DNA of 64,000 nucleotides. It comes from an uncultured Alphaproteobacteria bacterium (GTDB taxonomy: Bacteria; Pseudomonadota; Alphaproteobacteria; Rs-D84). The translations under genes were made by a program, and so were the position numbers. The first letter of the stretch is position 1; the number at the start of each line of letters is the position of its first letter. Under the pieces are notes generated by a model. That model worked only from the letters and a program-made list of their open reading frames with translations. It was not told the DNA's origin and did not search any database. Positions 40,117 to 50,313 of the stretch are shown here, piece after piece. The stretch is taken from positions 1-64,000 of the forward strand of contig CAKQEW010000004.1 in NCBI GenBank assembly GCA_934230415.1, read 5' to 3'.

Positions 40117-42492
40117 TTATGCCGTGTGCCCATACGCGTTCAGGTATTCCTGGAACAGGGCGTTGCCATTGAAATTCTTTTGTTTCTTTTTGGCGCTGCC
40201 CAGACTCCACGAATACAACTTGCCCGTGTGGGTGTTGCGCCCGGTTTCCAAGAAATCCCAATACGCCATCAGTTCGCGATATTTATCCTTGTTGTTCTCG
40301 TCCCAGTTGGCAATTTTTTCATCATGTTCGGCCTGGCGTTTTTTTTCTTCGGCGATTTTTGCCGTGGCATTTTTGAAATCAGTGATTTTCGCGCCGATTT
40401 CATTATATTTATCTGACGCATCGGTATATGCCTTGTTATCTGCCTGTTTCGCAGGATCGTTAATATAAGCCGTGGCATAGGCATTATTAGCAATCAAGTA
40501 CTGTTGTCTGGCGACATCTGGCATATCGGCTGCCAGTAATTGCCGTTCACCGGTCCATTGTGTATAATCGTCCAGTTCGGCGTCGGTCAGTTTTATGCCC
40601 GCGTTATATTTGGCCTCTAACGGTTTTATGCGTACGTCCAGGTCATTTATCCTTTTTGCCAAATCCGTCATAGTCTTGTAATCATCAACGATTTGCTGGT
40701 TTTCCTGGAACATGTTATGCGCCACCGCATACCTATCCATCGTTCCTTTCAGGGTGGCGCGGTCTGCCTCGCGATCGGCGATTTTATCACTGGTATAATC
40801 CGCCCCTAACCCGGTCAGTGTTGCCTGGTGACGCGCGATTTCGGCATCGGATGTTGCGCGCACACGGTCGCGGTCGGCAACAATGGTGGCACGTTCTGCA
40901 CTGGTCTTGTCAGCCCATTTGGTGCGTTCATTGGCCAGGCGTTTTGATTTACCCTTAAACTTGTTGCGGGACAGATTGTATATGTTGCCCGCCATGGTGA
41001 ATCCGTATCCAATCCCCATGAGTGCGGCCTTGATACTCTTGGTCATGGCGGTTGTGACCAATCGAGTCCCGGAATTATTGTTCCACGACAGTCCTGAAAA
41101 CAGGTCCAGGTTCTCTTTGCCCAATGCATCCATAATTTTACTGGTGGTATACCCATAGTGCATTACCGACAAAACCTCCATCGCGGTTTTGGCCTCTGCA
41201 ATTTTCTGTGGGTTGTTATTTATTGCCTTGGTAATAATCTCTTCCACCAGTGCCCGCATCTGGTTGCCGTGCGACAGGGCACCCGCAAATGCCTTTGGCA
41301 TATCTTTCTTTAAGTCGCCCAGGACCCCCGTCATCCACTTGAAATGGTCGGCGGCCTTGTTATTCTTGGCGCGCACGCGGTCGGTGATTGCCGATGCACT
41401 GGCCAATATTTTATCCAGGCCATCGGTCGGTTTGATTTTTTCTTTATCAATTGCCTTGAAAATATATTCCGCATTGGGTGATGCAAACATACGGTCGCCC
41501 GTTAATTTCAGATATTTTTTCAGGTAATTTGAATATGTCTCGGCCCAGGCGTCTTTTAATTTTTCAATATCGCTCAGTTCATCTTGGCGTTTTGGCGGAA
41601 CAAAATCCTTGCTGTCTTTGTTGTCGTAATCTAAAAAATTCTTGGCCTCATCCAGTTTCTTGGATATCTTGCTGGTGTCATAGGCCTTGAATACCTCAAA
41701 CGCCTTGGAATTAGTATATAAATCTCTCAGCAGTTTGTCGTAGCCGAACGAAGATGTTTTAAAGTCTACCAGTGTACCGTCATCAATGGCCTTGTTATCA
41801 AAGTTTTCCCTGATATTTTTAAACAGGTTATAATCTATCGTGACATGGCTGTTATTCAGTGCAGCGCGAACCGCATTTGGGTCCGAACCGTACAGGGCGG
41901 TATTTAACCAAGAGCTGGCAATGCTTATCACCTTGTCGCGAAATTCTGGGTCTTTGTTGTATTTCCCGTTTCCTAAGCCTTTGGTTAAATCGTCGTACGA
42001 GATTATACCCCCATTGTCCACAACATACCGAAGCGTGGATTCATTGTCGGACAATACCCTTTGCAATAAAGTGATTTCTTTTTCTGTTTCGTCGGTCGCC
42101 TTGGTTGGCTGAAACAATTTGCCATCGCCATAATATTTATCCAGAAAGTTTCTGGCCGGGTCGTTGTATACAAGGCTGCCCCTGTTACTGGCCATTTTCA
42201 TGAACGCGTCACGAAATGCGTTAAACAAATCAGCCCACTGGTTGTCATCCAGTTCATATTCGCCAGATGTCGGATCGGGCAATTCCTTGCGCACCAGGAT
42301 GCCGTGGGCGTCCTTTTTATATTCACCGGCCGCGTCTTTTTCCAGCAGGTCCCGCGCCCAATATTTCTGGTTGCCGGTAAAGTCTTTGCTCTTTACAATG
42401 TCGCAAAAGCGTGAAAACTGGGCCGCTGGCATTTCCAGAAATATCAGCCGTTTGTAATATTCATCAACAAATTCGTCCCACTTCTTGGCCAT
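40117..42492 (-). CDS. unknown 791-aa protein with long coiled coil, possibly a virion core protein
   Basis: I do not recognise this protein. It is Lys/Asp-rich, without signal peptide; most of it is helical, with one hydrophobic stretch in the middle (KAALMGIGYGFTMAGNIYNL) and a C-terminal coiled coil (DRDRVRATSDAEIARHQATL). Large helical proteins with one membrane-like segment occur as internal virion proteins of podoviruses, and such a gene is missing from the 21-34 kb cluster. It is upstream of a tail-fibre-type gene on the same strand. The alternative is a secreted or cytoskeletal host protein. MAKKWDEF start follows AAGGGG. Confidence 0.6.
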   Translation of the reverse strand: MAKKWDEFVDEYYKRLIFLEMPAAQFSRFCDIVKSKDFTGNQKYWARDLLEKDAAGEYKKDAHGILVRKELPDPTSGEYELDDNQWADLFNAFRDAFMKMASNRGSLVYNDPARNFLDKYYGDGKLFQPTKATDETEKEITLLQRVLSDNESTLRYVVDNGGIISYDDLTKGLGNGKYNKDPEFRDKVISIASSWLNTALYGSDPNAVRAALNNSHVTIDYNLFKNIRENFDNKAIDDGTLVDFKTSSFGYDKLLRDLYTNSKAFEVFKAYDTSKISKKLDEAKNFLDYDNKDSKDFVPPKRQDELSDIEKLKDAWAETYSNYLKKYLKLTGDRMFASPNAEYIFKAIDKEKIKPTDGLDKILASASAITDRVRAKNNKAADHFKWMTGVLGDLKKDMPKAFAGALSHGNQMRALVEEIITKAINNNPQKIAEAKTAMEVLSVMHYGYTTSKIMDALGKENLDLFSGLSWNNNSGTRLVTTAMTKSIKAALMGIGYGFTMAGNIYNLSRNKFKGKSKRLANERTKWADKTSAERATIVADRDRVRATSDAEIARHQATLTGLGADYTSDKIADREADRATLKGTMDRYAVAHNMFQENQQIVDDYKTMTDLAKRINDLDVRIKPLEAKYNAGIKLTDAELDDYTQWTGERQLLAADMPDVARQQYLIANNAYATAYINDPAKQADNKAYTDASDKYNEIGAKITDFKNATAKIAEEKKRQAEHDEKIANWDENNKDKYRELMAYWDFLETGRNTHTGKLYSWSLGSAKKKQKNFNGNALFQEYLNAYGHTA

Positions 42493-42614
42493 TGGTGAAC
42501 CCCTTGTTTGGTACAGATAACCCCGACACACATAATTATAGTGCATTTCCACGAAAAAATCAATACACAGACCGGAATTTTAGTGTATAATACCGCCCAG
42601 AGAGAGTAACCCCC

Positions 42615-43847
42615 ATGGCCACAAAAAATTCTGTGCATGATTTTTTGATTAACATGTACGGATACACGTTTTTTAATTACCTGATGTGGGTGGAACCGGT
42701 GTATCCCATTTATATGCAGATGCACGGGGCCAGTGATTTTGGCATATCGGCGTTGTTGATGTTATGGTCGGTGGGCGTTATTGTAACGCAATTGCCGATT
42801 GCATTGCTGGCGCGCCGTTTTGGTGCCCGGAATGTTCTGTTTGCCGGCCTGGCGATAAAGGCGGCGGCGATTATCATGTGGCTGGTGTGGCCACAAATGC
42901 TGGGGTTCGCAATTGGTATGTTCCTGTGGGGAATGCAGGGCGCAATTTACAATGTTGTATCCGAAGATGTTATGTACGATGAACTGCGCGCGCGGCAAAA
43001 CGTACTGGTATATGAACGTGTGTTGGGCCGGCGACGTAATATCGCGACAATTGGTATTGCGTGTTCGGCGGCCGGTTCATTACTGATGGTATGGGGATAT
43101 GCATGGGTAACGGCACTGTCGGTGGTGTCGTTGGTGTTTTCAATGCTGTTTTTAACACGTATGCAATTGGTCCAGAAATATTCCGGGGTCCAGACCGATG
43201 GGGCGTCCACATTATCTGCAATTAAATCGGCGGTTCGCGTTATGCGTGCGTCGCCGGCACTGGTTGGTGTGTTGATAATCAGTGTTTTGGTGACAAATTT
43301 TTCGTACCTGAACGATTATTTGTCGCTGATTGGATATGGAATTGGTATACCGGTTGAATTTGTTGGCATTGTGCCGTTCTTTATCCTGGGGGCCCAGGTC
43401 CTGGGCCAGGGTATCGCCCATCGTTTTGTTGGAATGCGTCCATCGGTTATGTTCGCACTGATAATGGTTGTTGGTGTATTGTACGGCGTGTTTGCGGTGC
43501 ACTATAATATGTGGGGACTGATTGCGCTGGGGGTGGCGTATGTTGTGTGTTCCATTATAAAAATATTGCTGTATGGTCGGTTCCAGAATATGACACCATC
43601 GCAAAATCGGATGGAGGTTTTATCGTTTTACAGCATCGCCGACCAGGCGTCATATCTGGTTATGTGCCTGGTTATTGGATTGGGGTCAACGCTGGGCGGG
43701 TGGCGATACAGTATCGCGATTATGGCGGTGCTGATGTGTATGTTGGCGATTGGGGCATTGGAATTCATGCGTCGTCATATGCATCGCGGTATGATGCCAC
43801 GGCCCGCCCCCGGTGCCAGTGTGCGCCCCGGCGTGGTAATGCAATAA
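42615..43847 (+). CDS. major facilitator superfamily transporter
   Basis: A 410-aa protein with 12 predicted membrane segments; between segments 2 and 3 it has LARRFGARNVLFAGLAIKA, the MFS loop signature. A hydrophilic central loop (MQLVQKYSGVQTDG) separates the halves. The substrate cannot be told. A TATAAT -10 box lies about 30 bases upstream. Confidence 0.85.
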   Translation: MATKNSVHDFLINMYGYTFFNYLMWVEPVYPIYMQMHGASDFGISALLMLWSVGVIVTQLPIALLARRFGARNVLFAGLAIKAAAIIMWLVWPQMLGFAIGMFLWGMQGAIYNVVSEDVMYDELRARQNVLVYERVLGRRRNIATIGIACSAAGSLLMVWGYAWVTALSVVSLVFSMLFLTRMQLVQKYSGVQTDGASTLSAIKSAVRVMRASPALVGVLIISVLVTNFSYLNDYLSLIGYGIGIPVEFVGIVPFFILGAQVLGQGIAHRFVGMRPSVMFALIMVVGVLYGVFAVHYNMWGLIALGVAYVVCSIIKILLYGRFQNMTPSQNRMEVLSFYSIADQASYLVMCLVIGLGSTLGGWRYSIAIMAVLMCMLAIGALEFMRRHMHRGMMPRPAPGASVRPGVVMQ

Positions 43848-43913
43848 TTCAGATTGGGACCCTAGACATTTGTTCCTGTGATTTTGTTGCGCGGTTTCTG
43901 GTATGCTGACCAC

Positions 43914-44588
43914 ATGGCGATACATTTGCGTGATGTTTTCCTGAAAAGTATTCCATACCTGCTGTCAATTGCGGGTGGGGTGGCGGTGTTCACATTGACC
44001 AAGGATAATATTGCGGACAAAGAGTTGGCCGATTTAATGACGAATATTGCGGCATCGTTGCTGTCAATACCGTTGGTGTTTTTGTTGTACGACTATTCTA
44101 ATTCGCGAATTTCCAGCAAACTCAGCACGACACTGGCGGCAAACATGCGGGACAAGATAAATGTGTTGGTACTGAATGCAATCATGTTGTTGCGGCGGGC
44201 GATTGGGATTCGTGGGCGCGCAACACTGGAATCATTGAACCGGATGGACGGACTGACGGTGACGGACATCGCGCGGAAAATTAACCTGACGCGGCCCCAG
44301 ATTGAAACCCTGCGTGGATACCATTTGGATTTGGAGGGTTTGCTGTACCGCGCAGCCCAGGCCGACCTGTTGACGGCGCCCCAGGTTCAGACCCTGGCGG
44401 GGTTGGGGCGGGAAATATTGCACCTGGTCAATGAAACGCGATACCGCAACAGTCGCACGGTCATTGCCCATCATGTTGCGGCAATCGTTACGCACGTGAC
44501 CGATTGGCTGGACGCGGATGCGGGTGGGGCGATTGATTTCCAGCAATTATTGGCGGCGGCCCAGTCGCGCCCAACAAAAAATAAATAA
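43914..44588 (+). CDS. membrane-anchored protein of unknown function
   Basis: A 224-aa protein with two N-terminal membrane segments (SIPYLLSIAGGVAVFTL; IAASLLSIPLVFLLYDY) and a soluble helical C-terminal domain of about 150 aa (LNRMDGLTVTDIARKINLTR). The DIARKINLTRPQIETLRGYH part looks helix-turn-helix-like but may be chance. Not recognised. It precedes tRNA-Lys. Confidence 0.7.
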   Translation: MAIHLRDVFLKSIPYLLSIAGGVAVFTLTKDNIADKELADLMTNIAASLLSIPLVFLLYDYSNSRISSKLSTTLAANMRDKINVLVLNAIMLLRRAIGIRGRATLESLNRMDGLTVTDIARKINLTRPQIETLRGYHLDLEGLLYRAAQADLLTAPQVQTLAGLGREILHLVNETRYRNSRTVIAHHVAAIVTHVTDWLDADAGGAIDFQQLLAAAQSRPTKNK

Positions 44589-44684
44589 CAGTGCGATTTT
44601 TTCTTGATTTTTGTTTTTGATTGTGTCAGAATTTGCCCCGAACCTTGAACAGAGGGCGCAAGCCCCAGATTCAGGTTCCGTTTT

Positions 44685-44760
44685 GGGGACATAGCTCAGT
44701 TGGTAGAGCAAATGACTTTTAATCATTGGGTCCAGGGTTCGAGTCCCTGTGTCCCCACCA
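44685..44760 (+). tRNA. tRNA-Lys (anticodon TTT)
   Basis: Acceptor GGGGACA pairs with TGTCCCC, discriminator A, encoded CCA; anticodon loop CTTTTAA (TTT); T-arm CAGGGTTCGAGTCCCTG. Confidence 0.96.
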
Positions 44761-44848
44761 GGAAAATTCAACGGTCGCGTCAGCGGCCGTTTAATTTTTG
44801 TCGGACACGGGACGATTTTATGCTATAATCTGGTGAAAGGAAATGCAT

Positions 44849-45595
44849 ATGCCAGAGTTTATAAATTTGACGCCTGAAAATATCGCAGATGAACATTTAT
44901 GCTGTATCATACGCAGTCGTACCAAACACCCGGGGGTTGAGGCAAAGCGTGCCTGGCTGCGCGATCGGTTGGCGGCGGGGCACGTGTTTTGCAAACTGAA
45001 CGCGCGCGGAACATGTTTTATTGAATATGCGCCACTGGACACCGCGTGGACACCGATTATTGGGGACAACTGGTACTATATTTATTGCCTGTGGGTGTTG
45101 CCGCCGTTTCGTGGGCATGGGTATGCGCGCGAACTGTTGGAATATTGCATTGCCGATGCGCGGGCGCACGGTGCGGCGGGCGTTTGTATGCTGGGTGCAG
45201 ATCGCCAGCGCGCGTGGCTGTCTGACCAGAATTTCGCCCGTGCAAATGGGTTTAAAACCGTAGATACCACAAATAATGGGTATGAATTATTGGCACTGTC
45301 CTTTGATGGCAGTGCGCCACATTTCCCAGACGCGGTTAAAAATCCGGCGGTGGATTCAGATGAACTGACCATATTTTATGATGACCAGTGTCCGTATATG
45401 GCGCAAACAATTGATATGGTGCGCGAATATTGTGCCGCGCATAATGTGCCGGTGAATTTGCATCATGTGGACACACTGGACGCGGCAAAATCGTTGCCAT
45501 GTGTGTTTAATAATTTCGCGGTGTTTTATCATGGCCGGTTCCAGACGGTGAATCTGTTGACGGCGGATGCATTGTCACGAATTTTATCAGAATAA
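44849..45595 (+). CDS. GNAT acetyltransferase with C-terminal YoaP-like domain
   Basis: The 248-aa protein starts with a GNAT fold: LWVLPPFRGHGYARELLEYC is the acetyl-CoA-binding motif A. From about residue 170 a YoaP-like domain follows (DELTIFYDDQCPYMAQTIDM), whose Cys-Pro-Tyr resembles a thioredoxin-type single-Cys site. YoaP proteins are uncharacterised; acetylation of a small molecule is likely. The second ATG (44849) has proper spacing from GAAAGG. Confidence 0.8.
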   Translation: MPEFINLTPENIADEHLCCIIRSRTKHPGVEAKRAWLRDRLAAGHVFCKLNARGTCFIEYAPLDTAWTPIIGDNWYYIYCLWVLPPFRGHGYARELLEYCIADARAHGAAGVCMLGADRQRAWLSDQNFARANGFKTVDTTNNGYELLALSFDGSAPHFPDAVKNPAVDSDELTIFYDDQCPYMAQTIDMVREYCAAHNVPVNLHHVDTLDAAKSLPCVFNNFAVFYHGRFQTVNLLTADALSRILSE

Positions 45596-45620
45596 AATAC
45601 CAAATGTGTGAAAAAACGTG

Positions 45621-45649
45621 TTGACTTTATATTGCGATACTGCTACTGT
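45621..45649 (+). promoter_or_regulatory. promoter of the ABC exporter gene
   Basis: -35 TTGACT (45621-45626), 17-base spacer, -10 TACTGT (45644-45649). It shares TTGACTTT and ATTGCGAT with the virion-cluster promoter at 20975. Confidence 0.6.
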
Positions 45650-45675
45650 TCGCAGGATGCAATTAAGGTTGTAAT

Positions 45676-47448
45676 ATGCAGGATTTGCCACAAACCGTTT
45701 CTGTGTTTTATATTCGCAGGTTTTGGAGGTATGCAGGTTGTGTGGCGATTTTATTTTTACTGTTAACATTCATTGATTTGTTTGGTGTTGCACTGTTACC
45801 GTCGTTTTTCTTGCGGTATGTTGTTGGTGCGTTGGAAAATGCGCCCGCAGCATCGGCACTGCGGATTATTGTTCCGGTTGTTGTTGTGTGGTTGATTGTG
45901 CGCGGGGTAATGATTGGCGCGTCTGTATTGCGGTGGACTGTGTTTGATGGTTTTATCAAATATCGGACGAATAACAAGATATCCGCCGAATTATATGATT
46001 ACGTGTTTCACCATAATATGGATTTCTATGCGAATTCAATGCCCGGAAAAATAGGCAGCCAGATAAACCAGGTTGCCGAAACATTCCCGGCGACAATATC
46101 GTTGTTGAGTGATGGGTTGGTATTGCTGACACTGTTTGTGGTGTCGTTTGTGGCGCTGTTCAGTATTGGGTGGCAATTTGCCGCATTGATTGTTGGCGTG
46201 ATGGCGTTTCGTGTAATCTGGGGCGCGGTAACATATAAATATGCGATGCGTGCCGCGGCGGCGCGTGCCGGAGTTATGAATGCATTGCAGGGGCGCCTGT
46301 TGGATGCATTGTCAAATTTCCCGGTGGTAAAATTATTTGCACGTACCCAGTATGAACAGCGCGCGGTTATGCCAGAACGCGCGGCGTTTGAGCGGGCGGG
46401 GCGATATGCAAATTACAAATCACGACTGTTCTGGGCACCGGGTAATGTTGTTGTTGATTGGTTTGGGTTTGGAATGCTGATGTTGCTGTGTGGGTATATG
46501 TATGCGGCCGGCGCGGTTTCATTGGCAAATGTATCATTTGTATTGGCATTGTTTGACAGTCTGAGTGGTATGTCATTTAACCTGATTATGTTAATCAAAG
46601 AATTCGTGAATACGTGGGGCAATGCGGTTGGTTCATATAACGCGTTGGTTCAACCAATTGTGCTGCGTGACGCCCCAGATGCCACGGTATTGCACGTGCC
46701 ACATGGTGATATTGAAATTCGCAATTTATCATTTAAGTATACCGATAAAATGGTTCTGGAAAAACTGTCGCTGCATATTCGTGCGGGTGAACGTGTTGGC
46801 CTGGTCGGGTTCAGTGGCGCGGGCAAGACGACATTGGTTAATCTGATTATGCGCCTGTATGATCCAACAGACGGCGCAATCTTGATTGATGGCCGTGATA
46901 TTCGCACGGTTACCCAGGATTCGTTGCATGAAAACATATCATTTATTCCCCAAGAACCAACGATGTTTAACCGTACCATTGCCGATAACATTGCGTACGG
47001 TGCCCCTGGGGCGGATATGCGCCGGATTCGTGGCGCGGCACGTTTCGCGTCGGCCGATGAATTTATTATGCGTACCCCAGATAAATACCAGACGGTTGTC
47101 GGTGATCGTGGAATAAAACTGTCCGGGGGGCAGCGTCAGCGTATCGCAATCGCACGTGCGTTATTGAAAAATGCGCCGATTTTGATTCTGGACGAGGCGA
47201 CCGCCGCACTGGACAGTGAAACCGAGGCCACAATTCAGTCAAGTTTTGAAAAGTTAAGCCATAATCGCACAACGATTGTTATTGCGCACCGACTGTCAAC
47301 ACTGCGCAATATGGACAGAATTATCGTTTTGGATCATGGTCGTATTTCAGAAATTGGAACACATCAACAACTGCTGCGCCGCAAGGACGGTATTTATAAA
47401 CGCCTGTGGCAGATGCAGTCTGGTGGATTTGTCCCAGAAGACCAGTAG
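45676..47448 (+). CDS. ABC exporter, fused membrane and ATPase domains
   Basis: A 590-aa half-transporter: six membrane segments in residues about 20-310, then the nucleotide-binding domain with Walker A VGFSGAGKTTL, signature LSGGQRQRIAIARA, Walker B ILILDEATAALD and the H-loop VIAHRLSTL. This is the MsbA/multidrug exporter type; the substrate is unknown. Its last 60 residues are strikingly similar to the C-terminus of the chimeric ORF at 58432-58902. A terminator follows (47466-47500). Confidence 0.9.
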   Translation: MQDLPQTVSVFYIRRFWRYAGCVAILFLLLTFIDLFGVALLPSFFLRYVVGALENAPAASALRIIVPVVVVWLIVRGVMIGASVLRWTVFDGFIKYRTNNKISAELYDYVFHHNMDFYANSMPGKIGSQINQVAETFPATISLLSDGLVLLTLFVVSFVALFSIGWQFAALIVGVMAFRVIWGAVTYKYAMRAAAARAGVMNALQGRLLDALSNFPVVKLFARTQYEQRAVMPERAAFERAGRYANYKSRLFWAPGNVVVDWFGFGMLMLLCGYMYAAGAVSLANVSFVLALFDSLSGMSFNLIMLIKEFVNTWGNAVGSYNALVQPIVLRDAPDATVLHVPHGDIEIRNLSFKYTDKMVLEKLSLHIRAGERVGLVGFSGAGKTTLVNLIMRLYDPTDGAILIDGRDIRTVTQDSLHENISFIPQEPTMFNRTIADNIAYGAPGADMRRIRGAARFASADEFIMRTPDKYQTVVGDRGIKLSGGQRQRIAIARALLKNAPILILDEATAALDSETEATIQSSFEKLSHNRTTIVIAHRLSTLRNMDRIIVLDHGRISEIGTHQQLLRRKDGIYKRLWQMQSGGFVPEDQ

Positions 47449-47465
47449 ACACTACTTATCATGGT

Positions 47466-47500
47466 ACGCCCAGAATGTAGTGTTCTGGGTGTTATTTTTT
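47466..47500 (+). terminator. intrinsic terminator after the ABC exporter gene
   Basis: ACGCCCAGAA/TTCTGGGTGT hairpin with a T-rich tail. Confidence 0.75.
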
Positions 47501-47518
47501 AACCCAAGGAGGTAAGCT

Positions 47519-48787
47519 ATGTCGCACTTTGTCGCGGGGATTGATTTCGGAACAACAAATACATCGGCGGCGATATCAAATGGGGGCGTCCCCCGTATGG
47601 TTGACGCGGAATCAGGACACGATACAATTCCAACCGCACTGTTTTTCCCGAATGCAACAATGGATGTTTTTTGCGGGCGCGCGGCCATTGCCCAGTATCG
47701 CGATGGCGATATTGCTGGCCGATTTATGCGCAGTATAAAACGCATCCTGGGGACAGATTTAATGCGCGGTACCACGGTTGTTGGTGGGCGCGTGGTGAAA
47801 TATACAGATATCGTCACGCACTTTATGCGATATATGAAATCGCGCATTGATGCGGCGGCTGGCACATCGGTGGACAGTGTGATTATCGGTCGGCCGGTGC
47901 ATTTTCGTGATGATGACGCGGCGGGTGATGCACGTGCGCAATCAGAACTGGAACAGATTGCCATGGCGGCCGGATTCAAAAACATTGGTTTTCAGTTTGA
48001 ACCAATCGCCGCGGCGTTCGCGCACGAACAGAATTTAAGCACGGATAAATTGGCATTTGTTGTGGACGTTGGTGGTGGGACATCTGACTTTACGGTGATG
48101 CGCCTGTCGCCATCACGGCGGGATTTGCCCGATCGTTCAAATGACATATTGGCAAACACCGGGGTGCGAATTGGTGGCAACGATTTTGACAAGGATTTAT
48201 CCCTGGCGTCATTTATGCCATTGTACGGCATGGGCGGCCAGTATCGTTCGGGTGATAAAGTACTGGATATCCCGTCCAGTATGTATATCAGCCTGTCCAC
48301 ATGGTCGGCGGTGAACACGGTGTATAATTACAATGCGTTAAACATGGCGCGCGGATATGTTGTATGGGGATGCGACCCTGTGCGAACGGCACGCCTGTAC
48401 CAGATTATTGAAAATCGCCTGGGGCACATTAACCTGGACGCGGTTGAAGATACCAAGATGCGTCTGTCGGGGGCAAATTCGGTTCAGACGAAATTGAACT
48501 TTTTATCAGATGCACCAATACTGGATACCGCACGCGATACATTTGAACGTGCAATCGTGACCGATGTCCAGAAAATGTGGTCGGCGGTGGACGCATGTCT
48601 GACCGCGGCAGGGGTCCAGAACACAGATATTGGGTTGATTGTCCTGACCGGGGGATCAACTGAAATTCCGTATATCGCGAATATGGTGCGGGCGGCGTTC
48701 CCAAATGCTGAAATTTCATCTGGTAATAAATTGGCCAGTGTTGGTCTGGGGTTGGCATATGATGCGCGGCGACGTTTCCTGGGCTGA
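47519..48787 (+). CDS. Hsp70-like (YegD-type) ATPase
   Basis: A 422-aa actin/Hsp70-fold protein lacking the substrate-binding domain. Phosphate-binding loops: VAGIDFGTTNTSAAIS at the start and VVDVGGGTSDFTVM in the middle; adenosine site LTGGSTEIP near the end. YegD-like proteins are poorly characterised. Ribosome site AAGGAGG is optimal, suggesting good expression. It stands alone. Confidence 0.88.
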   Translation: MSHFVAGIDFGTTNTSAAISNGGVPRMVDAESGHDTIPTALFFPNATMDVFCGRAAIAQYRDGDIAGRFMRSIKRILGTDLMRGTTVVGGRVVKYTDIVTHFMRYMKSRIDAAAGTSVDSVIIGRPVHFRDDDAAGDARAQSELEQIAMAAGFKNIGFQFEPIAAAFAHEQNLSTDKLAFVVDVGGGTSDFTVMRLSPSRRDLPDRSNDILANTGVRIGGNDFDKDLSLASFMPLYGMGGQYRSGDKVLDIPSSMYISLSTWSAVNTVYNYNALNMARGYVVWGCDPVRTARLYQIIENRLGHINLDAVEDTKMRLSGANSVQTKLNFLSDAPILDTARDTFERAIVTDVQKMWSAVDACLTAAGVQNTDIGLIVLTGGSTEIPYIANMVRAAFPNAEISSGNKLASVGLGLAYDARRRFLG

Positions 48788-48873
48788 CCACGACGGGGCA
48801 TTTGCCGGTTGATTTTATTCCTGTTTTATATAACACTGAAAATATCGTTATACACCAACAAAGGAATATATCC

Positions 48874-50313
48874 GTGCCAGAATGCACACATAAACATCGG
48901 CCGACGATAAAAAAGACACTGGTGGTGTGGTTGTCGTTCATGCTGATATTGTTATTGATTTGCAGCATTAAATGGATTACGAAAAATTTTAATCGTATTA
49001 ATTATGATGAAATCATGCTGGTTCTGGACATCGGAATGCACGGTGTTGACAGTGGTTTAATGTGGTCGTTTATTAAAAAGGTTATCCTGCGTGCGCTGCT
49101 GTTTTCTGGGCTGATGGGGGGGGGCTACTATATCTTGCGCCCGCGCGTACCGTGCGTTGTACTGGTGTTTTATGGGGTGCTGGGGGTGTTGTTGGGTTAC
49201 CGTGTGTGTACGGCCAACCTGCAGGCGGGCAGTCTGTTTGCATATCACAATTCTGATTTTTATGAACAAGAATATGTTGTACCTGATTCTGTGGATATAA
49301 AATTCCCGCACCGGAATAATGTGTTGGTGATTGCGCTGGAAAGTATGGAAAAATCATATATGAACCAGGAACTGTTTGGCGCGCCCGGTCTGATACCAAA
49401 CCTGGATCGGTTGGAACGTGAAAATATGTCGTTTGAAAACTATACGGCGATATCGGGACTGTCGCATACGATTGCGGCAATCACAGGTATGGTTGCCGGA
49501 CTGCCATTGTTTTATACGGGATATTCTGGGATTGAAAAAATGCGTGGCGCCACAGGAATTGGAACGGTCTTTGCGCGTGCCGGGTACCAGACGTGGGCGA
49601 TGTTCCCGGCCAGTGGTAACTTCTCGCTGAAAACAAAATTCATGCACAACATGGGAATGCAAAACGTGTGGGACGGTGAATACATTGCGGAAATGTTGCC
49701 GGAAAAACCCGCGGTACAACCATTTGATGGGGTTGACGATTATACCCTGTTTATGGCAACGCGTCCGAAAATCCAGGAAATTATTAAATCAGGCCGACCA
49801 TATTTCCTGTTTATGGAAACGGTCAACACGCATTGCGAAGGATACTTTACCCCCGCGTGTCGTGATATGGGATTCGCCCAAGAAACGATGGAGGATATCG
49901 CCCGGTGCGACGATAAAATTATTTCTGATTTTGTTCATTGGTTCCGTGCCCAGGATCCGAATGCGGTTGTCATATTGCTGGACGACCATGGCCAGCATGC
50001 CGGGGAAATTATGGATAAATTACGTCGTGTGTCCCATCGCCCGTTGACGAATGTATTTATAAATGCGCGTGCCATGCGTGGCGTTGATGTTAATCGTCCG
50101 GTGTCCGCGATGGATTGGTTCCCAACGATTATAGAGGCCGCCGGTGGTATCATACCAAATTGCCGACTGGGGATGGGTACGGCAATGACCGCGCGATGCC
50201 GTGATGTTCAAACGTTGCGTGAAAAATATGGCGATGACGCATTGGAAAGTGAAATGGAACAACCGAACAAATTATACAAACAACTGGTTGTGGGGAAAAC
50301 AGATGAAAAGTAA
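48874..50313 (+). CDS. OpgB/LTA-synthase-type phosphoglycerol transferase (membrane sulfatase fold)
   Basis: A 479-aa protein with several N-terminal membrane segments (VWLSFMLILLLICSI; GLMGGGYYIL; GVLGVLLGY) and a periplasmic alkaline-phosphatase-type domain: VLVIALESMEKSY (metal and nucleophile region), SGLSHTIAAITG, METVNTHCEGYF and LLDDHGQH. These enzymes move phosphoglycerol from phosphatidylglycerol to periplasmic glucans, releasing diacylglycerol. GTG 48874 after AAAGGA is the preferred start. Its last 11 bases overlap dgkA, which would re-phosphorylate the diacylglycerol. Confidence 0.84.
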   Translation: MPECTHKHRPTIKKTLVVWLSFMLILLLICSIKWITKNFNRINYDEIMLVLDIGMHGVDSGLMWSFIKKVILRALLFSGLMGGGYYILRPRVPCVVLVFYGVLGVLLGYRVCTANLQAGSLFAYHNSDFYEQEYVVPDSVDIKFPHRNNVLVIALESMEKSYMNQELFGAPGLIPNLDRLERENMSFENYTAISGLSHTIAAITGMVAGLPLFYTGYSGIEKMRGATGIGTVFARAGYQTWAMFPASGNFSLKTKFMHNMGMQNVWDGEYIAEMLPEKPAVQPFDGVDDYTLFMATRPKIQEIIKSGRPYFLFMETVNTHCEGYFTPACRDMGFAQETMEDIARCDDKIISDFVHWFRAQDPNAVVILLDDHGQHAGEIMDKLRRVSHRPLTNVFINARAMRGVDVNRPVSAMDWFPTIIEAAGGIIPNCRLGMGTAMTARCRDVQTLREKYGDDALESEMEQPNKLYKQLVVGKTDEK

